Positions 16,215 to 24,217 of a stretch of DNA of 64,000 nucleotides are shown here, piece after piece. Source of the stretch: Glycocaulis sp051859565. GTDB taxonomy: Bacteria; Pseudomonadota; Alphaproteobacteria; Caulobacterales; Maricaulaceae. The stretch's first letter is position 1; each line of letters begins with the position of its first letter. The stretch spans positions 186,001-250,000 of the forward strand of contig NZ_JBHYFK010000003.1 of NCBI RefSeq assembly GCF_051859565.1. The letters run 5' to 3'. The notes below the pieces were generated by a model that was not told the origin of the DNA, ran no database searches, and worked only from the letters and a program-made list of their open reading frames with translations. Made by a program: the position numbers and the translations under genes.

Positions 16215-18478
16215 CAGAAGCTATACCCCACGCGGACACCGATCGTGCGCGGGCGCTGCAGCGCGTAGCGGCCGTCGAGGAAGGCTTCGGGGTGCACATA
16301 GGTGACCGAGCGGTCATTGAAGAGGTTTTCGACATAGACGCCCGCGGTCAGCCGGTCGAACGAGGCAGCCAGGGTCGCGTTGACTACCGTGTAGGCATCC
16401 GTGACGTCATAGGTCGGGCTGGTTACGCCCGGCTGTCCGGGCACGTTGGGGAACGAGCTGGGGAAGCCGCCCACGTGATAGACCGCCAGCGACGCATTAC
16501 CCTCGGCATTCTGCATCAGACCGAAATTGTAGTTGACGAGAAGCGAGCCCTGGAAACGTGGCCCCGAAAGGCGGATTCCTTCCACCGCGCCAGAAATGGC
16601 CGCCTCTTCCGGTGTGAGTGACGTCACCTTGGATTCGTTGATGGAGCCGTTCAGCCCGATGGTCCAGCCATCGGCCAGGCGTGCCAGCAATTCGAGCTCA
16701 ACCCCCCGTGAACGCGCGCCGCCGATATTGGTCGCAAACTGGACGGAGTCCGACACCCGGTTTGCCTGGATCTGGATGCCGTCCCAGTCGATCTGGTAGA
16801 GCGCGATGCTGGCATTCAGCAGACCATTCATCCAGCTGCCCTTGAGGCCGGCTTCATAGCTGATCAGATCGTCTGAATCCGCACCGAAGGGAATGATCAG
16901 ATCGTTCGGGTCAACAAGGCTCGGCCGCCCTGCAAAGGCGTTGACGACCGGCGCGCGGAAGCCGGTTGCCACAGCCGCATAGGCGGTCAGGCTCGGCACA
17001 GGACGCCAGGAGGCGCTAAAGCGGTAGGACGGGCCGGTCTCCTCGGCCTTGATCCCCGTCTCTTCCGGGATCGGCGTGATGGTCAGCGGGCCGGGAATCC
17101 CGAACAAGGCATTGACCAGGTAGTTGGAGTTGTATCCACCGGGCTCCGTGAACGCCTGAGCATCAATGCTGCCGTATCGCAGACCGGCCGTGATCCAGAA
17201 GTCTTCGGTAAAGCGGTAGGTCAGCTCACCAAACGCCGCTGCCTCGTGCTGGAGGCTGTGTGAATAGAGGCGCTGATAGTACTCGTCCGGCAGACCCGTG
17301 ATCCCACGCGCGGTCAGGAAGGCTTCATTGGAGCGGTAACCGAAGTCGACGTCGCGTTTACGGCTGAAATAGAAGCCGCCGACAACCCAATCGAAGTTCC
17401 CGCCAGTTTGGGAGACAAGCCGCACCTCCTGCACGAAGTTCTGGTCATAGGCGTCAGCGTCCAGCGCGAAGGCAATCGCTTGTCCGAATGTGCCTGCCAG
17501 ATCGACATAGAAGCGCTGGTTGAAGCGCGAATACGTGGTGGAACTCGTCAGCTCAGCCCCGCTGAACTGGTAGTTCAGCGTGACATTGTAGTTGGTAAGC
17601 TCGCCGGTGAAACGGTCAGGCCGGTCAGAGATACGGACGTCGCGGCCGAGCAGCGGATTGGTCAGCGAGGAGTCCTGCGGATTGCTCTCTTCGCGCGACA
17701 CCAGGAAACGCAGGGACAGCCGGTCAGTTGGCTGCCACAGCAGGGTTGCCCTGCCACCCCACGCCTCCAGCGTGTCGGCGTTGCTGATGCCGGTGCCGAT
17801 ATTGTCGACATAGCCTTCTTCGTGACGCAGGAAACCAACGACACGAAGGCCAAGCTGATCCTCGACCAGCGGCATGTTCACCATGGCGTTGTAGCGTTGG
17901 CGTATGGAACTGGACCCGGTTACGCCTACATCGCCCAGAACGGATGCCTCGAATGTATTGAGGTCCGGACTGCGGGTTATGATGCGCAAGGCCCCGGCAA
18001 GCGAGCCCGAGCCGAACAGCGTGCCCTGCGGACCACGCAGGAACTCGATGCGTTCGACGTCATAAAGGCTCGGATCGAGAATGGTCGAGTTGCCGTTCGC
18101 GGAGATGGGCAGTTCGTCGATATATATCGCGACGGTGCTTTGCAGGTTTGCATTATAGCCATTGGTCGCGATGCCGCGCGCGGTGAAGTTGTTAAAGTTC
18201 GCGGTGGGGCGGTTCAGCACGACGCCTGGCGTTTCAAACGCCAGGCCCTCATAGCCCACGAGGCCGCGTGCATCGAGTTCGGCCTGCGAGAAAGTGGTGA
18301 CGCTCAGCGGCACGTCCTGAAGCCGCTCCTCGCGGCGCGTCGCCGTGACGGTGATGATGTCGCGGCTCGCCTGGGCGGCACGTTGCTCGTCTGGCTGATC
18401 GGTGTCGGTCTGCGCGAAAGCTGGAGCAGCGATCGCCAGCACCCCGGCGCTTGCCGAGGCAAAAAGAAATGCCCTCAT
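16214..18478 (-). CDS. TonB-dependent receptor
   Basis: 754 residues. Signal peptide MRAFLFASASAGVLAIAAPAFA, then a TonB-box/plug start (DIITVTATRREERLQDVPLSVTTF), plug motifs RGPQGTLFGSGSLAGALRI, and a 22-strand-type barrel ending in IGVRVGYSF with the terminal Phe. It imports a substrate across the outer membrane using TonB energy; this subfamily is common in oligotrophic alphaproteobacteria and often handles aromatic, steroid or other hydrophobic nutrients. ATG 18478 has GGAGG 7 nt upstream. First gene of a five-gene operon in which every junction overlaps. Confidence 0.93.
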   Translation of the reverse strand: MRAFLFASASAGVLAIAAPAFAQTDTDQPDEQRAAQASRDIITVTATRREERLQDVPLSVTTFSQAELDARGLVGYEGLAFETPGVVLNRPTANFNNFTARGIATNGYNANLQSTVAIYIDELPISANGNSTILDPSLYDVERIEFLRGPQGTLFGSGSLAGALRIITRSPDLNTFEASVLGDVGVTGSSSIRQRYNAMVNMPLVEDQLGLRVVGFLRHEEGYVDNIGTGISNADTLEAWGGRATLLWQPTDRLSLRFLVSREESNPQDSSLTNPLLGRDVRISDRPDRFTGELTNYNVTLNYQFSGAELTSSTTYSRFNQRFYVDLAGTFGQAIAFALDADAYDQNFVQEVRLVSQTGGNFDWVVGGFYFSRKRDVDFGYRSNEAFLTARGITGLPDEYYQRLYSHSLQHEAAAFGELTYRFTEDFWITAGLRYGSIDAQAFTEPGGYNSNYLVNALFGIPGPLTITPIPEETGIKAEETGPSYRFSASWRPVPSLTAYAAVATGFRAPVVNAFAGRPSLVDPNDLIIPFGADSDDLISYEAGLKGSWMNGLLNASIALYQIDWDGIQIQANRVSDSVQFATNIGGARSRGVELELLARLADGWTIGLNGSINESKVTSLTPEEAAISGAVEGIRLSGPRFQGSLLVNYNFGLMQNAEGNASLAVYHVGGFPSSFPNVPGQPGVTSPTYDVTDAYTVVNATLAASFDRLTAGVYVENLFNDRSVTYVHPEAFLDGRYALQRPRTIGVRVGYSF

Positions 18479-18881
18479 TGGTTCTCCTCCCACTGCGCCG
18501 ATCATGAGTGCCGACGCTCACCCGAAGGGAACCACGCGTTTCGAGTTGAGTCAACATTCACTCACTCGTGTGTGAATGTCTGCAGTTTTCGAAAGGAACA
18601 CCTGGATCTGCGGGCAGGTGGGTAGACGATCCCTTGTGCGCGAAGGCGAAGCCCGCGCTGGCAGCGGGAACGATGTCCGGCGGGGAGATTGCCGGGCGGT
18701 CCGGAACACAGCAGACCGGCCAAGACGAAACTGCCCCCAGCACTCGTTTTCTCCGAAGGCGCAATGCAACAGGCAACCTCTCCAGGCCGGTCTCCTGACA
18801 ATTGGCCGTCAGGCGCGAATCCGGCTTGCCGCAATCTCTGGCCACTGCTCAACTTGCCCCGTTTCATGGGGGGAGATGTCA
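18479..18881. other. 403-nt divergent intergenic region
   Basis: Lies between the receptor (minus) and the beta-propeller lipoprotein (plus). It contains the palindrome at 18554-18579 and a perfect 5-bp odd palindrome GTTGAGTCAAC (18545-18555) whose minus-strand TTGACT is a possible -35 for the receptor operon. Between 18600 and 18880 I see a long-range inverted repeat GACCGGCC (18714-18721) / GGCCGGTC (18785-18792), but no supported gene or recognisable riboswitch. Confidence 0.55.
18554..18579. promoter_or_regulatory. palindromic operator, probably for the TetR regulator
   Basis: Arms ACATTCAC (18554-18561) and GTGAATGT (18572-18579) are perfect 8-bp inverted repeats. Three more symmetric pairs lie in the 10-nt centre, giving 11 of 13 paired positions. 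The site is 75 bp upstream of the receptor start and abuts a minus-strand TTGACT hexamer. Size and shape fit TetR-family operators. Confidence 0.6.
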
Positions 18882-20837
18882 ATGCCGGATGCCGGGACCT
18901 TGAAGCGGCCAAATGGCCGGGCTTTTGCGGCTTTTGTGGCCGTCCTTGCCACGTTCAGCCTGGCGGCGTGCGCCACAGTTCAGCAAGATGACGCGTCGGC
19001 CATGCCACGCTTTGAATCCGATGACGCGCTTCGCGCGTTTCTCGCGCCTGACGGCGACGTGCAAGTCAGCATGATGGCGGGGTTCCCGGCGCCACCTGCG
19101 CCGCCGCCACCGCCCCCACCGCCGGGGGGCGTCGCAGCGTCGCCACCGGCTGAGTCTTCCGCCCCGGCGGGGCCGGTCGTCATGGCGTCTGATGCAAGCG
19201 CTGCGGGGAGCGAATCCATCACCAACGTGCAGGTTGCTGGCGTTGATGAGGGCGGCATCGTCAAGGTGATCGGCGACTATCTGGTTATTCTCAGGCGTGG
19301 CCGCCTGTTCACCGTGTCCACGGCGGATGGCGGGCTGCAGGCGATCGACTCGATTGATGCCTACCCGCCGGGCGCCAGTGCCCGATATGACTGGTATGAC
19401 GAGATGCTGGTCGCTGACGATCTGGTCGTGGTGATTGGCTACAGCTACCGGCGCGGCGGAACCGAGATCAACCGCTTCCGCTTGGCGCCGGATGGAACGC
19501 TCGCCTTCATCGACTCTCATCATCTGAGGTCTGACGATTATTATTCGGATCGCAATTATGCCTCCCGCCTGATCGGCAGCCGGCTGGTTCTCTATGCGCC
19601 GCTCTCCTTCCGCTGGAACTCGCGCGATGTGCTCGACGATCTGCCGGGCCTGAGCCGCTGGTCGCCTGATCGTGAAGGGCCGGAGTTCAAACGCATCGCC
19701 AGCGCCAGCAATATCTTCATTCCGGCCCCTTTGCGGGCGGGCGGCGCGGAAGCCGTTGAGGCGATGCACACCGTGACGCAGTGCGATCTGGCTGCGCCGG
19801 AGCTGAGCTGCGACGCCACCGTCGTGCTGGGGCCTGAGGGCCGCACCTTCTTTGTGTCTCACGACTACGTCTATGTCTGGCTGGAAGCGAACCGGAATGT
19901 GGAGGCAGACAGCCCCAACTTCCTCATCCGCATAGCGCTCGATGACCGGCTGCCAGGCGCCGTGCGGGTGGCCGGCAGCCCGCTCGACCAGTTCTCGCTT
20001 GGCACCAACGCGGCCGGCGGCCGGATTGATGTCCTTGTCTCGGACGAGGGCTATGACGATCCGATGTGGGACACGGAAGAGACGCGCGGCCGTCCGGCGC
20101 TTTTGCGCTTGCCGCTTGCGCGCTTCGGCGATGGCAGCGCTGCGGCCCCCGCGTCCGACTACCAGTTCCTGCCCGGTGACGAGTACGCCCACCTCAACCG
20201 CAACCGCTTTATCGGGGACAGGGCGCTCTACAGCCTTCATCGTTACTCGGACAGCCGGCACCGCTATTCGATTGTGGTTGTGCCGGTCGAAGGGGGAGAG
20301 CCGGTCGAACTTGCCGTGCCTGAATGGGTCGAGCGGATCGAACAGCTGGGCCGCGATGCCGTCGTGATTGGCGGCTCGCAGGCAACCATGTTTGTCACCG
20401 TCGATATTACCGGGCAGGAGCCTGCCATCATCGACCGCTATAACGAGCGCGGTGCCCGCGAGGCGGAATCGCGCAGCCACGCCTTCTTCTACCGGCCCGA
20501 TGCGGGTAGTGCCGATGGAGCCGACGGCCTGCTGGGCCTGCCGGTGATCAATCGCGGACGCGGCTCTGGTAATGCGGACATGCTGTTCCTGCGCCGCAAT
20601 GAGCGCCGGCTGTCGGCACACGGGCGTCTTGAGTCCGCTGCGCCCGGCCATCTGGACGATGGCTGCCAGGCGTCCTGCATCGACTGGTATGGCGATGCGC
20701 GTCCCATCTTCCTGCGCGGCCGGGTGTTCGCCCTGCTGGGCTATGAGCTGGTAGAGGGCGATGCCTCCGGAGCGCGAATCCGGGAGGTGCAGCGCCTCAA
20801 TTACGGCCCGCGCATCGAACCCGGAAAAGACAACTAG
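18882..20837 (+). CDS. secreted beta-propeller domain lipoprotein
   Basis: 651 residues. A lipoprotein signal ends in the lipobox LAAC with C30. A Pro-rich spacer (APPAPPPPPPPPGG) follows, then a beta-propeller region opened by the motif SITNVQVAGVDEGGIVKVIGDYLVILRRG, split here as SITNVQVAGVDEGG and IVKVIGDYLV, the hallmark of the Beta_propel family. Proteins of this family are anchored outside the cytoplasm; their function is not known. ATG 18882 has GGGGAG 6 nt upstream; ATG 18876 is too close to it. Transcribed divergently from the receptor operon. The 3' side carries a 12-bp inverted repeat. Confidence 0.8.
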   Translation: MPDAGTLKRPNGRAFAAFVAVLATFSLAACATVQQDDASAMPRFESDDALRAFLAPDGDVQVSMMAGFPAPPAPPPPPPPPGGVAASPPAESSAPAGPVVMASDASAAGSESITNVQVAGVDEGGIVKVIGDYLVILRRGRLFTVSTADGGLQAIDSIDAYPPGASARYDWYDEMLVADDLVVVIGYSYRRGGTEINRFRLAPDGTLAFIDSHHLRSDDYYSDRNYASRLIGSRLVLYAPLSFRWNSRDVLDDLPGLSRWSPDREGPEFKRIASASNIFIPAPLRAGGAEAVEAMHTVTQCDLAAPELSCDATVVLGPEGRTFFVSHDYVYVWLEANRNVEADSPNFLIRIALDDRLPGAVRVAGSPLDQFSLGTNAAGGRIDVLVSDEGYDDPMWDTEETRGRPALLRLPLARFGDGSAAAPASDYQFLPGDEYAHLNRNRFIGDRALYSLHRYSDSRHRYSIVVVPVEGGEPVELAVPEWVERIEQLGRDAVVIGGSQATMFVTVDITGQEPAIIDRYNERGAREAESRSHAFFYRPDAGSADGADGLLGLPVINRGRGSGNADMLFLRRNERRLSAHGRLESAAPGHLDDGCQASCIDWYGDARPIFLRGRVFALLGYELVEGDASGARIREVQRLNYGPRIEPGKDN

Positions 20838-20897
20838 CGCTGTCTGAACGCCGGCAGCTTGGCCATGCAGGCCTTGGCTCGTGCATTCCCAAAAGCG

Positions 20898-20928
20898 TCC
20901 CAATCAGGATAACTTGTCCTGATTGGGA
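20898..20928. promoter_or_regulatory. perfect 12-bp inverted repeat upstream of the serine hydrolase
   Basis: Arms TCCCAATCAGGA (20898-20909) and TCCTGATTGGGA (20917-20928) with the 7-nt centre TAACTTG. It lies 61 nt after the lipoprotein stop and 56 nt before the serine hydrolase start. No U-tract follows, which argues for an operator rather than an intrinsic terminator; either is possible. Confidence 0.55.
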
Positions 20929-20984
20929 TCGTGTGCCTATGATCGTTCTCAAACCGGATGACCGCGAAGCGGGAGGGGAGAACG

Positions 20985-22973
20985 ATGCCGATCTTGAAAC
21001 CATGGCTGCGCCGTGCGCCGCTTGAAACACTGATCTGTCTTTGCGCGGCGGTGGCATTTCTGGCGGCCACGCCGCTGAACGCTTTCGCCAATACGCCCGG
21101 CACCACGGGGGGCGGCGTCGGCTACACCGCGCCTGACGGCTGGGACGTGCGCCCCGGCGAAGGCCTTACTGTGCTGGCCGCGCCCGCAGATGAGCTGCTG
21201 GTGGCGCTCGTCGATGTGGGTAGTGCCGATAGTGCGTCTGATGCGGTGCTGGCTGCCTGGGCACTCTTCGACCCGGATGCGGACTATCCCGTACGGCTTG
21301 TCACTGCGGCCAGCCCACGCGAAGGCTGGGAAGAGCGTGCCAGCGTCTCCTACGACATTCCCCCCAATGAACGCCTTGCCGTGCAAGCTCTGGCGCTAAG
21401 GCGCGAAGCCAGCTGGACAGTGATGATCGTGCGCGGTTCACAGGCCGCGCAGGAGCGGCGCTCGGCTGCGACATCCCTGATTCAGCAGAGCCTTCGCCCG
21501 GCTGGTTATGAACGTGAGAGTTTTGCGGGGCGCACACCCAACCCCCTCACGCCGGAGCGTATCGATCTGCTGCGCGAGTTTGTGGCCGAGGCCATGGACA
21601 CGCTGGATGTCCCCGGCGTTGGCCTGGCGCTGATCGATCAGGGCGAGGTCGTCTGGCAGGGCGGGCTTGGCGTGCGCCAGCTTGGCGCCGATGAGCCGGT
21701 TACGGCTGACACACGCTTCATGATCGCGTCGAACACCAAGGGTATGGTGACGCTTCTGCTGGCAACGCTCGCTGATGAAGGCGCGCTGGAATGGGACCAG
21801 CCCGTCACGCAGGTCTATCCGGAATTCCGGCTGGGCAGCGACGAGACCACTCGCTCCACGCTGATGCGCCATCTGGTCTGTGCCTGCACAGGCCTGCCGC
21901 GCAAGGATATGGGCTTCCTTCTGGTGGAGCCGGGCGCTCCGGCAACCGACACATTCCGCCAGCTTGCGGACACCCAGCCGACCAGCGCCTTTGGCGAGCT
22001 TTTCCAGTACAATAACCTGCTGGTTTCGGCTGCTGGCTATGTCGGCGGCGCGCTGGCCTATCCGGGCATGGAACTGGGCGCTGCGTTCGACCTGGCCATG
22101 GAGACGCGCGTGTTTGCGCCTGCAGGCATGCACAATTCCGGCTTCGACTTCGCCGAAGCGATGCAAGGCGACTGGGCCCGCCCGCACGGGCGCAATATCG
22201 ATGGCGAAGTCGTCGAGATCAGCAACACGTTCAACCAGTCGATCGAGACCCACAGGCCCGCTGGCGGCGCCTGGTCGACGGCGGCCGACATGGCACGCTT
22301 TGTTCAGCTGGAGCTGTCGGGCGGACTGACGCCGGAAGGCGAGCGGGTGGTGTCCGAGGCCAATCTGATGGAGCGCCGGGTACACAACGTGCCCACGGGT
22401 GAGGACAGCTGGTACGGCATGGGGCTGTTTGACGAGATCGCCTGGGGCGTTCCGGTCGTCAGCCATGGCGGCACGCTTCTGGGGTATCGCAGCAATTTCT
22501 ACCTTCTCCCCGAAGCCGGTATCGGCGCGGTTGTGCTGACCAATTCCGATGAAGGCTCGGTCATGCTCCGGCCCTTCCTGCGCCGCCTCATGGAAGTGGT
22601 GTATGACGGCCAACCCGAAGCGATGAACGACATCAATGCGGCGGTGGAGCGGATGGCGCGTCAGTCGGGCGCGCGGCGCGCCACGCTGACCGTCCCGGGT
22701 GACACGGCTATACTGGAGGTCCTCGCGGCGCAGTATCACAACCCGGAAACCGGCTATATCACCATCCGCGACGTGGACGGGGAGACCTGGCTGCGGGCCG
22801 GTGCGATCGAGGGGCCGGTTGCCACCCGGCGCAATGCCGATGGGACCGTGTCTCTGGTCACCGTCGGGGCGGGCGCTATCGGGCTGGAAGCCGTGATCGG
22901 CGATGAGGCTGGCGTGGCGACCCTGACCATCCGCGACAGCCAGCACGAATACGTCTACCGCGCCGAGGACTGA
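20985..22973 (+). CDS. beta-lactamase-family serine hydrolase with extra N-terminal domain
   Basis: 662 residues. A signal peptide (LICLCAAVAFLAATPLNAFA) precedes a ~140-residue N-terminal domain of unknown function (begins around GYTAPDGWDVRPGEG). Then comes a class-C beta-lactamase/esterase-type domain with SxxK S249-N-T-K252, Y342-N-N344 and HGG at 494-496. A C-terminal ~120-residue domain (YHNPETGYITIRDVDGETWLR) resembles the lipocalin-like tail of such hydrolases. Likely a periplasmic peptidase or esterase rather than a resistance enzyme. ATG 20985 is chosen for the strong GGGAGGGGAG before it. Confidence 0.85.
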   Translation: MPILKPWLRRAPLETLICLCAAVAFLAATPLNAFANTPGTTGGGVGYTAPDGWDVRPGEGLTVLAAPADELLVALVDVGSADSASDAVLAAWALFDPDADYPVRLVTAASPREGWEERASVSYDIPPNERLAVQALALRREASWTVMIVRGSQAAQERRSAATSLIQQSLRPAGYERESFAGRTPNPLTPERIDLLREFVAEAMDTLDVPGVGLALIDQGEVVWQGGLGVRQLGADEPVTADTRFMIASNTKGMVTLLLATLADEGALEWDQPVTQVYPEFRLGSDETTRSTLMRHLVCACTGLPRKDMGFLLVEPGAPATDTFRQLADTQPTSAFGELFQYNNLLVSAAGYVGGALAYPGMELGAAFDLAMETRVFAPAGMHNSGFDFAEAMQGDWARPHGRNIDGEVVEISNTFNQSIETHRPAGGAWSTAADMARFVQLELSGGLTPEGERVVSEANLMERRVHNVPTGEDSWYGMGLFDEIAWGVPVVSHGGTLLGYRSNFYLLPEAGIGAVVLTNSDEGSVMLRPFLRRLMEVVYDGQPEAMNDINAAVERMARQSGARRATLTVPGDTAILEVLAAQYHNPETGYITIRDVDGETWLRAGAIEGPVATRRNADGTVSLVTVGAGAIGLEAVIGDEAGVATLTIRDSQHEYVYRAED

Positions 22974-22999
22974 TCGCGGGCAGGTTCCATAGTGCTCGC

Positions 23000-23029
23000 G
23001 ACCGGCAGGGCCTCGTGGTTCTGCCGGTC
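23000..23029 (+). terminator. 9-bp hairpin after the serine hydrolase
   Basis: GACCGGCAG (23000-23008) and CTGCCGGTC (23021-23029) with a 12-nt loop, 27 nt after the stop. No strong U-tract; weak terminator candidate. Confidence 0.35.
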
Positions 23030-23067
23030 TGCCGCGTTCTAATTCCGGACGGACAACCTATATTGAC

Positions 23068-23107
23068 CCTCAAGGGCGTGCGCGCTCCGGCGGCGCGCCT
23101 TTTGAGG
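23068..23107 (+). promoter_or_regulatory. 5'-UTR hairpin covering the hydroxylase ribosome-binding site
   Basis: CCTCAA (23068-23073) can pair with TTGAGG (23102-23107), which contains the Shine-Dalgarno of the gene at 23113; GC-rich inner arms extend the pairing. The same inner stem followed by TTTT could instead act as a terminator. A TATATT hexamer (23059-23064) just upstream may be the -10. Confidence 0.35.
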
Positions 23108-23112
23108 AAACC

Positions 23113-23967
23113 ATGTCTGACACCATCCTTGCTGCCGAGCCTTTACTGCGCCTTGCCGCGTTTGCCGGCGTGTTGGCCGCGATGATGGTATGGGAGCTGG
23201 CGGCGCCGCGCAGGCGGCGTGAAATTCCACGCCTTGTGCGGTGGAGCAATAATCTCGCGGTGGTCGTGCTGGACACGGCCATTTTGCGCCTCGCTTTTCC
23301 TTTGCTGGCGGTCGCATTTGCCCTGTGGGCTGAAGGGGCAGGCTGGGGCCTGTTCAATGTGTTGGGCGCGCCGCTATGGCTGGCTCTGCCGCTTTCGGTC
23401 CTGCTGCTGGATCTGGTGATCTATGGCCAGCACGTCATGCTCCATAAGGTGCCCGTCCTGTGGCGTTTTCATCGCATGCATCACGCCGATCTGGAGTTTG
23501 ATGTCACGACGGGCCTGCGCTTTCACCCCGGCGAGATCGTCCTTTCCATGATCATCAAGCTGGCAGTCGTTGGCCTGTTGGGCGCGCCCGCACTGGCCGT
23601 GCTGGTATTCGAGGTGCTGCTCAACGCCACCTCCATGTTCAACCACTCCAATATCCGCCTGCCGTGCGGCCTCGACCGGGTGTTGCGGCTCTTCGTGGTG
23701 ACGCCGGACATGCACCGGGTACATCATTCGGTCCTGCGTCATGAGACCGACAGCAATTACGGTTTCAACCTGCCCTGGTGGGACCGGCTGTTCGGCACCT
23801 ACCGCGCGCAGCCCGAGGCCGGACACGATGCCATGACCATTGGCATAGGCCAGTTCCGAGAGCCCCGTGATCTGTGGCTCGACCGCATGCTGTTGCAGCC
23901 TTTCCGTGGCGGGACCAGAGATCCGGCGCCCGCTGGCAACAAGAGAGGCGCGGCAACGGACGGGTGA
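23113..23967 (+). CDS. sterol desaturase/fatty acid hydroxylase family protein
   Basis: 284 residues, integral membrane. The di-iron histidine boxes are complete: H107-x3-H111 (HVMLH), H120-x2-HH (HRMHH) and H201-x2-HH (HRVHH). Four to five hydrophobic segments surround them. Enzymes of this superfamily use O2 and a di-iron centre to hydroxylate or desaturate lipids, sterols or carotenoids; bacterial members are often of unknown substrate. GAGG lies 6 nt before ATG, inside a possible UTR hairpin. It appears monocistronic. Confidence 0.85.
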   Translation: MSDTILAAEPLLRLAAFAGVLAAMMVWELAAPRRRREIPRLVRWSNNLAVVVLDTAILRLAFPLLAVAFALWAEGAGWGLFNVLGAPLWLALPLSVLLLDLVIYGQHVMLHKVPVLWRFHRMHHADLEFDVTTGLRFHPGEIVLSMIIKLAVVGLLGAPALAVLVFEVLLNATSMFNHSNIRLPCGLDRVLRLFVVTPDMHRVHHSVLRHETDSNYGFNLPWWDRLFGTYRAQPEAGHDAMTIGIGQFREPRDLWLDRMLLQPFRGGTRDPAPAGNKRGAATDG

Positions 23968-24077
23968 CCAGACCGCCTGATCCTGCATGGCCCCGCAGCC
24001 CCGGACTCTCGCAGATCTCCCCAACATCGCACCACGCCACTCCCCGCTACGCCCACTTGACTCCACAAACTTTGTAA

Positions 24078-24143
24078 ATCAAAGTAATTTGATATAACTT
24101 GACCTGCAAACATTACGAAAATGTATCGTAAAGGGTGCTTTAC
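24078..24143. promoter_or_regulatory. AT-rich promoter region with three inverted repeats
   Basis: Upstream of the export operon the base composition drops sharply. ATCAAA-GTAA-TTTGAT (24078-24093), TTACGA...TCGTAA (24113-24131) and GTAAAG-GGTG-CTTTAC (24128-24143) are perfect 6-bp inverted repeats, the last two overlapping. TTGACC lies at 24099-24104. The repeats look like regulator sites at the operon promoter. Confidence 0.5.
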
Positions 24144-24217
24144 ATGCAATGGCGCAAGGTCTACCGCTTGTGCGATAATCGCGCATCGGGCGCAGGGACG
24201 GGCAGGGGACAAGCCAG

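Noticed and set aside
18600..18880. Possible cobalamin riboswitch
   Set aside because: Fragments such as GTCAGGAGACCGGCC (minus) and GCGCGAATCCGGC (plus) resemble parts of the B12 element but lie on opposite strands and cannot form a complete aptamer.
18879..20903. 674-codon open frame antisense to the beta-propeller lipoprotein
   Set aside because: Same reasoning: the plus strand has the lipobox and family motifs; the antisense product has none.
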